Positions 49,051 to 58,729 of a stretch of DNA of 64,000 nucleotides are shown here, piece by piece. Every line of letters begins with the position of its first letter. Within the stretch, counting starts at the first letter, position 1. This DNA is from Ostrinia nubilalis (lineage: Eukaryota; Arthropoda; Insecta; Lepidoptera; Crambidae), in assembly GCF_963855985.1 (NCBI RefSeq), contig NC_087119.1:5248001-5312000 (forward strand), in the 5' to 3' direction. A program made the position numbers and the translations under genes. Under the pieces are notes generated by a model. That model was not told the DNA's origin and ran no database searches. It was given only the letters and a program-made list of their open reading frames with translations.

Positions 49051-49085
49051 CTATCATCTAATCTATCTTCTAAATATATCGCACA

Positions 49086-50662
49086 CCTAGATCTAAACTG
49101 AGACAACTCAAAAAAGGGCATTTTTCAGGAGGCGAAAAAAACGTATTACTACATTTTTTGTTAGGGAAGTTATGAAACTCAGTTTTATTTTAGATTATTG
49201 ATAGGCTGTGAAATGACCCTGTATATAAAGTGGGTCAAAAAATCTATCCTTTTTACCTTTAATCGCAGTTTTTTTAGTTGTTACATTTTAGGAGAATGAC
49301 TTTGTACAAATAATAAACTATATTTAGACTTGAATCAGTTTTGTTTGGACATTTTGAGATTTGAGTTCTCCTTTTCCACTCTTAAATTTTTTATATCGTG
49401 TCATTTAACTTGGTTCTGATTTTCGTCTAAAACCAAATTAGTTCCCCACATTTTTTGCAAGATTTTAGTGTCATAAAACTTTTCAAATGTCATCTCTTCC
49501 ACGTTCTTTGGTCCTCTGTATTTCAAAATTTGAAGATATGGCTGAGTCCTCTTCCTGCACTATTAAAGTGGTTTTCTTTGATTGTTTCGATATCCTAAAT
49601 CATCAATTTAGGAATTGTTTGTGAAAGCAGTTCTTTTTGAACACGATCTGGATCAGCAAAGAGATATAAATGAAGATTTCATGACATGGTGGACATGATA
49701 GGTGTTTGAGTTTCTTCAGCCACTTTTTCTTAGCATCAGCCGATCGATATGGTTATTTATTATTTATTTACTTATTATAGACCTTTTTTCTACATTATTT
49801 TATATTTCTACATTATAAAAAAGGTTTTATCTCTTGTGCAGACAACAGCATATCAGACTATACACTTGTATTACAACTAAATAAGTTACTACAGTGTTTA
49901 ACTTGAAGTTCCGTCGTCTGTACATTGCCTTTTTAATTATCTTTACATTGTTCTCTTAAAATATTTACAAGAAAACGACCTAGCATCATTTTTTTCGGAA
50001 AATAAAAATAATATCCACTGTAAATTTTACTTATCAAACAAAAGTAAGTTAACTCAAAACACTCTTCTCAAACAAAATAGGAGATAGTTTAAATTAAAAC
50101 AATACTATTTAGAAACAGGGATTATCATACTGTACCTGATTTTAGGTGAAACGTGCAAAACTACACGTTTTGTATAGAATAACATTGAAATGAAATTTGT
50201 TCCAACAAAACTACGCCAACTAGAAATTCACAAGTTGATTCATCAAAACACACTCAACTCAAAATAGTAACAAAATATAAGTTATTTTATCAAAAAAAAC
50301 TGGAACAAGTCAAAATGTTCTGGTTGACTATTGCAGAACAACTCATCAATACTGTTACTACTCAAATTAACTCATTATATATTTTCTGCTTAACTGTAAC
50401 AAATCTAAATATCCGCGTTTTCGTTTATTTTAATACGTGCACTCTCTGATACTAACGAAGGTCAACTGACAAAACGCTTGTTTAGGTGGAAGGGGTTGAC
50501 AAGCGTTGATTCAACAAAAGTAAGTTAACGCCATCTAGCGGCAAATGGATCAAGGCTTTATTAAACCTGTTATGTTGGAAAGATGCGTATGATAACCGAG
50601 TATTTGAATATAAGCATAAGTCAAAATTGACAATTTTTGAGTTGTCTCAGTTTAGATGTAGG
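49086..50662. mobile_element. 1.58 kb TIR element between Helitron units
   Basis: Left CCTAGATCTAAACTGAGACA with ACTCAAAAA and right TTTTTGAGTTGTCTCAGTTT with AGATGTAGG are inverted, about 28 bp with one mismatch. AT-rich interior without long ORFs. The right flank (50663-50694) is an inverted scrap of the Helitron 5' end, so the target duplication cannot be read. Confidence 0.65.
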
Positions 50663-50691
50663 TCAGTCAGTCAGTCAGTTTCTCCTTTTAT

Positions 50692-51214
50692 ATTATAAAA
50701 GGAGAAACTGACTGACTGACTGACAGATCAACGCACAGCCTAAACGGCTAAACGTAGGCACTTGAAATTTGGAAGGGACGTAGTTTAGGTACCGTAGAGG
50801 TGCACTAAGAAAGGAATTCCCGAAATTCCCACGGGAACGGGAATTAGCGGAAAAATCCTTTTGTATGAAAAATCTAAACCGCTTAAGTTAGATGCTTGAA
50901 ATTTGGTGTGCAGGTACCTTAGTAAACTTAAAGCTTAGGTACAACAGGATATCGTGAAATTCCCACGGGAACGGGAGTTAGCGGGAAAAAACATATGTAT
51001 GAAAAAATCTAAACTGCGTAAGATAGACGCTTGAAATTTGGCATGCAGGTACCTTAGTAAACTTAAAGCTTAGTTACAACAGGATATTGCAAAATTCCTA
51101 CGGGAACGGGAGTTAGCGGGAAAAAACATTTGTATGAAAAAAATCTAAACCGCTTAAGATAGATGAAGGGGGTAAAACGGGATCCACGCGTACGAAGTCG
51201 CGGGCGGCCGCTAG
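50692..51214 (+). mobile_element. Helitron-like element, family B, array unit 2
   Basis: Repeats unit 1 with almost no differences by eye from the AAAGGAGAAACTGAC start to CTAG at 51211-51214, and is followed by the same CTATCATCTAATCTATCTTC linker. Confidence 0.75.
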
Positions 51215-51232
51215 CTATCATCTAATCTATCT

Positions 51233-51728
51233 TCTAAATATATAAAAGGAGAAACTGACTGACTGACTGACAGATCAACGCACAGCCTAAACGGCTAAAC
51301 GTAGGCACTTGAAATTTGGAAGGGACGTAGTTTAGGTACCGTAGAGGTGCACTAAGAAAGGAATTCCCGAAATTACCACGGGAACGGGAATTAGCGGAAA
51401 AATCCTTTTGTATGAAAAATCTAAACCGCTTAAGTTAGATGCTTGAAATTTGGTGTGCAAGTACCTTAGTAAACTTAAAGCTTAGGTACAACAGGATATC
51501 GTAAAAGTCCCACGGGAACGGGAGTTAGCGGGAAAAAACATATGTATGAAAAAATCTAAACTGCGTAAGATAGACGCTTGAAATGTGGCATGCAGGTACC
51601 TTAGTAAACTTAAAGCTTAGTTACAACAGGATATTGCAAAATTCCTACGGGAAGGGGAGTTAACCGCTGAAGATAGATGAAGGGGGTAAAACGGGATCCA
51701 CGCGTACGAAGTCGCGGGCGGCCGCTAG
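51233..51728 (+). mobile_element. Helitron-like element, family B, array unit 3
   Basis: Same order as units 1-2 with an internal deletion before GTTAACCGCTGAAGATAG, ending CTAG at 51725-51728. It starts exactly in the linker after unit 2. Confidence 0.75.
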
Positions 51729-51742
51729 CTATCATCTATCTA

Positions 51743-51935
51743 TCTATATAAATAAAAATGAATTGATGTTCATTAGTCTGATTATAACTCGAGAACGACT
51801 GGGCCGATTGAGCTGATTTTGGTTTTAAAATGTTTGTCGTAGTCCAGGTCTAAACGGTGAGTAAATACGCGCGCGATATTGTTTTTCTGTGACAGACAAA
51901 ATTCCACGCGGGCGAAGCCGCGGGCGGAAAGCTAG
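51743..51935 (+). mobile_element. Helitron-like element, family F
   Basis: Starts TCTATATAAATAAAAATGAA; the middle is GAACGACTGGGCCGATTGAG. Ends CGCGGGCGAAGCCGCGGGCG then GAAAGCTAG before T, a clean hairpin plus CTAG terminus. Confidence 0.75.
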
Positions 51936-51936
51936 T

Positions 51937-52225
51937 AATCTATAAAAGTTCATTTGGTCTATTATGTATTATACTCATGTGCTATGAATGAGGGTTTTCA
52001 CGATTGAAAAATCCGCGAGATGGCAATACGTAGACGCGAGGTCCAAATGCTGCATGATTGGCGGATTTTGACATACCTGTCAATGTCATGTCAAAAATAA
52101 CCAATCATGCAGCATTTGGACCTCACGTCTACGTATTGCCATCTCGCGGATTTTTCAATCGCGAAAACCCTCATTCATAGCACATGAGTATAATACATAA
52201 TAGACCAAATGAACTTTTATAGATT
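51937..52225. repeat. 289-bp near-perfect palindrome (fold-back)
   Basis: Arms of about 125 bp run from AATCTATAAAAGTTCATTTG inward to GCATGATTGG and back, with only scattered mismatches. A spacer of about 35 bp contains TGTCAATGTCATGTCA. It begins one base after the CTAG of the preceding Helitron. Confidence 0.88.
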
Positions 52226-52227
52226 AT

Positions 52228-52430
52228 GAAAGAGAAGATAAAGGTTTTATTATTTTATTAAAATCTTGCAACGAGGTAGTTTTTCAGTAGAAACCAGCCC
52301 CCCTAGACAAAACGCACTTTTTGATCGAATCGAAAATCGAATCCGTCAAAACTCCATACAAAAAAGGGGCTTTTCGACCACTTTTCGACTGGTTTGCGAT
52401 TATAATTTGCACTTTGTCTAGACCCACAGG
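52228..52430 (+). repeat. Repeat X, copy 2, with a MITE-like end
   Basis: Matches 48378-48520 inverted, then continues to TTTGCACTTTGTCTAGACCC. CCCTAGACAAAACGCA at 52304 and TGCACTTTGTCTAGACCC form imperfect inverted ends of a segment of about 125 bp related to element Y termini. Confidence 0.6.
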
Positions 52431-53574
52431 ATTGGATAATCGCTACAGGCAAGTATCAGAACATTTTATAAATATTTTTAATCGATTATATCCTTGTGAA
52501 TCGTTTTAATAAATTGTCATTTTACTTTTTCAATTAAAACTTTTTCAATCCCTAGTCTTGTCAAACTGTCATAATGTCAACAAATTATAAATGTCACGTC
52601 AGTTGACTCAATTTCAGTCTTCTGTGCGTTTATTGTATTTTTATTTCAATGAAATAGTGCTAAAGGGTTAGTACTAAAAGTGAAAGCCTTTTTTCAGAAG
52701 GAAAACCAATGTGGTGCCCTTATTATTCATACTGTTTGAAAGTTACAAGTCAGTGATACAGAGTTGCCGCCATTATAACTCCGTGGTGATACCATACCAA
52801 AGAAGAAGTTTTCCTAAACACTTGTGTTATTTTTATATGTGATCAAATAAAAAGGATTAATTCTACTGCTCAAATGGAATAACTTATCCCAAGAGACCGA
52901 ATATAAAAAAAAACATCTCCATAGAAATTATCACCATCACGAGGATGTGAATTTTTTTTGAGAATTTGATATTGGTCCTATAAGAAAAGTAGTTGTACCT
53001 ATTTCAGTAGTAGAATCAACCCTTCTTGTTTCATCAGCAAGAGTAACTATAAAAACGCCCTATAGGTAGGTATTATTAAGCTGAAGAGTTTGTTTAGTGT
53101 CAAAGACTGTCACACAGTGTAACTTAAATTGGCATAATAATATTATGATAATGAACATAAAAACTTAAATAAATATTTATGTTAATATTTTTTCTATTTA
53201 TTTATTTTCCCAAAGCTTCACAGTGACAGCTGAAACAGCAATACTGTTGTAAAACTAAACTTAGAACAAACTGTTACAAATATTTTACAAATTAAAATAA
53301 AACCGCATGTTGCTTTACTTTCTCGTATAGGTAATAAATGTAATTAATGGCTAGATTATTAATGTTACTTTGTTACCCTCAATAGTGAGGAGATCTTACA
53401 AAATGGTAACCCTGATTTTCATTGTCATTCAAGTGCTCTTTCTTCGCATAGGCTTCTGTGATTTGGCCAAGGGCCACACACATTGCGATAACATTATGCG
53501 ACATTGATTTGACAGCAGCGGAGTGAAGTCTTGCGACTATGCAAAATGATACCCTGTAATCGTAGCGCATATAG
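52431..53574. other. Intron stretch without recognised features
   Basis: AT-rich; no ORF, TIR or family recognised. Confidence 0.5.
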
Positions 53575-53830
53575 ACATAGACGGGGCGGGGCACATAGCT
53601 CGTAGAGCTGATGGCCGCTGGGGCAGGAAAGTTCTTGAGTGGCGACCACGAGCCGAAAGACGTAGCGTGGGCAGGCCTCCCACTAGGTGGACCGACGATC
53701 TGGTGAAGGTCGCGGGAGGTGCCTGTATGCGAGCGGTGCAGGATCGGTCTTCGTGGAAATCCTTGGGGGAGGCCTTTGTCCAGCAGTGGACGTCTTTTCG
53801 GCTGAAACGAACGATACGTATTACCACTAT
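53575..53830 (+). pseudogene. RTE-type LINE, C-terminal fragment
   Basis: Reads GRPPTRWTDDLVKVAGGACM, then in another frame the end block GGGGLCPAVDVFSAETN, from GGGGAGGCCTTTGTCCAGCA. Frameshifted 5'-truncated copy of the family at 11795-12056. Confidence 0.75.
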
Positions 53831-54045
53831 ATACCAGACATTACTATTTATTGTATACTCGCCGGTTTACACGTAGGAGCACGCGCGTTACAGCTTCGGC
53901 CTTGCATTATTATAAGATCTTGTTCCGCCATTTTTCGAACTTCCTCCGTGAGGATATCCCTGCCGAATTCTATGATAAACCTATCAAAAGTCATATTCTG
54001 CAATGTCAAAATTAATTTGCCGAAATTCGCCGAGCCAGCTATGTC

Positions 54046-54614
54046 TAGGGATATTCCGATACTAATAAATACGAGTAGGTACTCGATACTTTTGATTCGA
54101 TACCAAGTATTTATTGTATCGAATCAATTTTGCGATACATAATCGGTATCGAAACAAAAATACTTGGTATCGAATCGAATCAGCAAAACAACCGAAAACA
54201 ATCAAAAAAACCGAGAACGCATCATACAGAACTGAGAGAGCAAAAACAGTCAGCTAATCAGCTTTAATCGGTTACCGAGTTACCGGTATTCGTCGCGTGG
54301 CGGCGTGATTGAAGCGTTGTCTCGCGCTGGGCCAGCCGAATTCGTCCGACTTCAGCCGAGCCCGAGCCGAAAGCGAGAGAAGGAGACACCCGCACCCGCC
54401 CGCTAATCATCTCGCCATTCCGCCATTGTGAAAGTGTTAAGTGATTGTTTACAAGTAATTTCAAAATAATAAAACAAAATAAAAGTTCCAAAAAGTATCG
54501 ATATCAGTAAGTATCGATACTTTAGGAGTACTTATTTAAGTAGTATCGAAAAAAGATTTGAGTATTATCGAAATGAGTAGGTATCGATACTTAGGTGGTA
54601 TCGGAACATCCCTA
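54046..54614. mobile_element. hAT element with perfect 8-bp duplication
   Basis: Ends TAGGGATATTCCGATAC and GTATCGGAACATCCCTA are inverted with one mismatch; GCTATGTC is duplicated at 54038-54045 and 54615-54622. GTATCGATAC-type motifs recur subterminally. A GC-rich block at 54285-54425 (many GCC, CGAG) stands out inside. No transposase. Confidence 0.88.
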
Positions 54615-54769
54615 GCTATGTCAAATAATATTATTAGGTGTCAAACAGGATACGTTCAGAAATTAATATTACGATTTTAAAGATAAGACAAGACAACTTT
54701 TTATTGACGAAGTTGCTGGGACAGCTAGAAACTATTTTTTTTCCGGCACTTTAAGAAAATAATAAATGA

Positions 54770-54945
54770 ATGAAAACGCAGCGTGGGACGTCCACCCACA
54801 AGGTGGACCGACGACCTGATAAAGGTAGCGGGAAGGCGCTGGATGCAGGCCGCTACCAACCGTGCGATGTGGAAGTCATTGGGGGAGGCCTATGTTCAGC
54901 AGTGGACGTCCTGTGGCTGAAATGATGATGATGATGATGAAATGA
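54770..54945 (+). mobile_element. RTE-type LINE 3' end with (ATG)n tail
   Basis: GTGGACCGACGACCTGATAA ... GGGGGAGGCCTATGTTCAGC ... then GATGATGATGATGATGA. Shares the conserved C-terminal block with 53575-53830. Confidence 0.75.
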
Positions 54946-55801
54946 ATGAAAATGACAAATCTTCGAACGTGTATAATACCGTGCCAAAGTAATCATATAA
55001 TTTTGGCACCTTAATAACTATTGCCGTTTTTGTTGTAAAGATCATGCAGCGCTACTTGCGGATATTATTGGAAAGAAAACTATGTAGGCTCTAGATCTGA
55101 AGCCGCTTTAACGAACACGAAGTGCTCATACAATGCGGCGTATTTTCTTCCAGTCTTTAGTCAGGACTTTAGTCGAATTAAAACCCCGGTTGAACGTGAT
55201 ATAGCCGCACTAGAATACGGTGCTTTTTGCATAATCGCAAGACTTCGTTCCGGTGTCGACCGAATGTTATCACGATGTATGTGGCCCAGGGGTTACTGTA
55301 GCCGCTAAGGTTTGAAACTTCTTGCTTAAAATATTGTAGTCTCTGGCATAGACTACGACGGTAGTCATGGAGATAGGAGTTTGTTATCTCATGTCAGATG
55401 TAAATGGTGAAAAGAAAACCCATGATTCGTGTTATTTTTATGCAATATGTAGGTATTTTATAAAAGTGGAACCCCGAGTGATCTCCAAAACCCATTCTAT
55501 TATTATATACGATTCGGCTTCGATATCTATAATACAATAGGAGTTTATTTCATGTGTCAGATGACAAGGGTGGAAACAACCTACGATTCCATACGATTCA
55601 TGTTGTTTATTTACGTGCAATATGTGGGCATATTATAAAAGTGGAATGCCAAGTTGTATTTCTAAAACTTGTTCTATTATTTTATACTATTTGGCTGCGA
55701 CTCGGCGTGACGACAATACAAAACATTTTTCGCGAATCGGTGTTCATACATTCACACAATACATTAGACGCCATGTTGTCATAAACGACATATTATAAAA
55801 T
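54946..55801. other. Intron stretch without recognised family
   Basis: 55376-55480 and 55542-55660 look like a diverged direct repeat (TATCTCATGTCAGATGTAAA with CATGATTCGTGTT..TTATGCAATATG, against TTTCATGTGTCAGATGACAA with GATTCATGTTGTTTATTTACGTGCAATATG). Confidence 0.5.
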
Positions 55802-55962
55802 CGCTGTGATTTAATATTCTTATTCATTAATTTTATGGCAAGTGTCCATCAGGAATCATTGTTCTTACACACAGAATCGTATTATTTCGCTTTCGGGTAG
55901 TAATATGTCAAAATTGTTGGTTCTTAGGCGAACAATGTATGGAGAACGAACATTGTCCTTTG
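55802..55962 (-). repeat. Dispersed repeat R2, copy 2
   Basis: Minus-strand match to 2980-3118, strongest at its first 35 bases. Confidence 0.6.
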
Positions 55963-56138
55963 GCATGCAGGTACCTTAGTAAACTTAAAGCTTAGTTACA
56001 ACAGGATATTGCAAAATTCCCACGGGAACGGGAGTTAGCGGGAAAAATCATTTGTATGAAAAAATCTGAACCGCGTAAGATAGATGAAGGGGGGGGTAAA
56101 ACGAGATCCACGCGTACGAAGTCGCGGGCGGCCGCTAG
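55963..56138 (+). mobile_element. Helitron-like element, family A, 3' fragment
   Basis: Starts inside the 134-bp unit (TGGCATGCAGGTACCTTAGT) and keeps the 3' end GTCGCGGGCGGCCGCTAG before T. Abuts repeat R2. Confidence 0.7.
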
Positions 56139-56583
56139 TATGGAATATGCATCCATTTTAAAAGTTAATAAATGTCACCCGCCCATATTCACTTGTATGG
56201 GGCTCTGCGTGTCGTAACATGACCAATGACGTCATGAGATCTCTTACATATCTTAGTATCTTTTGAAATTTTTGTCAAAGAAAAACACTGATTAATTTAA
56301 TAAATGCCAAAACTACTGAAATGTGAGAAATAAAAAAAGCCTTGCGTATTCCCTATTGTACAGTCGCGGAATGAAAAGGTTCGTCACCTTAGTGTCGGTT
56401 TTCGCTTGCACTAGGTACTGCGGGTCTAGTCAAAACGCACTTTAAAATCGCAAACCCATCGCAAACCAGTCGCAAACAAATAAACAAATCGCAAAAGAGG
56501 TCGATAACAAAAAAGGCTTAGTCAAACGGCAAAAAATCGAATCGCAAAGCCCTACCTATCGATAATCGAAAGACTGGATTGAA

Positions 56584-57113
56584 AAGACAATGCCGGAAAT
56601 TGGCGTCTTTTTTTTTTTTGCGCGGCCATCGACCAAATCATGTTTTTTGGATATAAAATAGTGTAATAAACCAAACTTACTATGACATGTATACCTCTAA
56701 ACTCAGTCTGAACTGAGTTACGAGCATTAGAAGTTTGATGATTTACATACTAGATTGCTTTTTGCGCGCATGTTTTGTAACAAAGTGCAACAAAATAGTG
56801 ACATTTTATGTGTAAACAAACAATACCAACCATTAAAGGCTCCAGACATCAGTGTGGAGTAGAATCAGCACAATAAAAAAATAACGCAATATTTTGTTGC
56901 AATTTCTTACAAAACTTGCGCGCAAAAAGCAAATCTAGTATGTAAATCATCAAACTTCTAACGCTCGTAACTCAGTTCAGACTGAGTTTAGAGGTATACA
57001 TGTCATAGTAAGTTTGGTTTATTACACTATTTTGTAATCAAAAAACAAAGTTTGGTCGATGGCCGCGCGAAAAAAAAAAGACGCCACCTTCCATACAAAA
57101 TCTGGCATTGCCA
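56584..57113. mobile_element. 530-bp fold-back element inside Y copy 2
   Basis: Arms of about 180 bp (GACGCC/poly-A, GCGCGGCCATCGACCAAA, CTCAGTCTGAACTGAGTTAC, GCTTTTTGCGCGC) are inverted around a unique centre of about 110 bp. Y copy 1 lacks it: GATTGAAATTTCCCATAC there is split here. Confidence 0.8.
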
Positions 57114-57244
57114 TTTACCATACAAAGGCTTAGCCAACATGCCTTTAAGACTCAATCAAAATCGAATCGAATCGCAACACCCGCCATTTTCATTGCGATT
57201 ACTAAAACCCCGGTGATAAGCTTCGATTCGATCGAAAACCAATA

Positions 57245-57362
57245 GGGTGAGTTGCACCACCTAACTTTGACCGTAACTATGACGTTAACCGGAGTTTTTT
57301 GTATGGAGTTTGACAGATTTTAGACGTTTGTCAAAGTTAAACTAAGATGGTGCAACCCACCC
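57245..57362. mobile_element. MITE Z inside element Y, copy 2
   Basis: Same position and relative orientation in Y as at 40619-40736. Confidence 0.8.
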
Positions 57363-58080
57363 TAAGGCTGTTTTGACAAATCCGTATCGCGATGTCGTTT
57401 TGACAGTTAGTTTGACGGCGAAGCATAGACGTAAACAGAGAGCAGAAAGAAGGAAGAAACAAATAAAAAATAAAAAAGCTAAAAAAAGTAAAAACAATCG
57501 CAAAGTCATAGACATTTTTTAACTTTTATTCGATTTTGAATGAACTTTTATATCGCCGCGTCGTTGGTGGTTCAATGTGCATTTTGGCTGCCATTTTCCA
57601 ATCGAATCGAATTACTGGTGACGCGGCGACTGACATTAGTGAAAACTTCCTATTGTTTTGCTATGGCATTTTGACTAGACCCACTGTAAGAGTCAAACCT
57701 GCCAACATAACCGTGCAAGAAACAATGCTGTTAATATTTAAATAAATATGACGTTTGCTAACGAATGAGGTTTTGCTTGTTTATTTTTCTATCCAATCAT
57801 TGCAATATTGTTACAAAATGTAGTTTTTTTTTTCAATAGATAATGGCAGGTTGAACCAACAAGAAGGTTTTAGTTTATCAATCATAATAATCTTCTTGAC
57901 AAGTTAAATCGTCAAACAACTTTGATCTGAATAATTTTGAACTTTATTGACGAACAGTTAAAGATTATTTTCTCCAACTCGAGATTATTCTGTAACATAG
58001 TTTCAAAAGGTAATATGTGTTCGCGATTCGTTGAAGGAATCAATTTGAAAACTGACGAACCTTTTCATTCCGTGACTGTA

Positions 58081-58729
58081 CATTACGTTGGTTGCGGAAA
58101 AGATAATGTGACGGTCAATGCCTTACTGTAGATAGTTCCTCGAGGGTCAATTTTGAGTTTAATTTAAAGCATGATGAAACTAAACTGTTGCACATACCCG
58201 ACGCTTCAGATTTTTACCATCGTGCTGCCGTATTTACTGTGATATTGAAAGAGATCTTCCTTATTCTTGGCGTCTAATTATTAAATGCTATTCTTCCCAT
58301 TGAGTTCTATTGAAATTATCAAACGTGTTTTAGAATAAATCCCCAATGGTCGGTTTTTTTGAGGAAATCTCCCAAAATGTCTTCGGTACTTGTAAACTGA
58401 TTTGAAGAGGGCATAAACGAAATAAAGAACATTTAGAGTATCTTTTCTAGGCTGTTTCCGCCAGCCTTCGGTAACTTACGATACCTTTTCCTCGTATAAG
58501 TACCTACGGTTAAGCAGATAATCCGGATCTATTCGAATCTCACACACCAAGTGTGAACGCGGCTGTGATTCGATTCCTTTGAGATCAAACATTTTTACGC
58601 TCATCGTCTCATCTTGTTGACTTTTTTTCCAAAGAACTCCATTTGGTGTTTAGAACTAGAAATGACTAGCTGGAAGCTCGCCAACGAGGTTCTTTATGAA
58701 TAATTGGGTGCTTACGGAAAGTTGCAACA
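58081..58729. other. Intron stretch without recognised features
   Basis: No ORF, TIR or family recognised. Confidence 0.5.

Larger units (their letters stand above)
56421..57682. mobile_element. TIR element Y, copy 2, inside MITE W
   Basis: Ends CGGGTCTAGTCAAAACGC and GACTAGACCC. ACTG occurs on both sides (56417-56420 and 57683-57686) but once in the intact W copy, giving the target duplication. The element carries its own fold-back and MITE Z. Confidence 0.75.
56359..58080. mobile_element. Tc1/mariner-type MITE W, copy 2, split by element Y
   Basis: TA|CAGTCGCGGAATGAAAAGG at the left and CCTTTTCATTCCGTGACTG|TA at the right. The two halves are near-identical to 34673-35137 once 56421-57686 is removed. 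Confidence 0.8.

Noticed and set aside
46909..51728. CRISPR-like array from regularly spaced repeats
   Set aside because: The repeats are long Helitron-internal units with near-identical intervening sequence in a eukaryotic genome; no unique spacers.
57536..57745. 69-codon frame, similar to 40249-40446 (-)
   Set aside because: Both sit in the subterminal part of element Y, so similarity comes from shared repeat DNA; no recognised domain.
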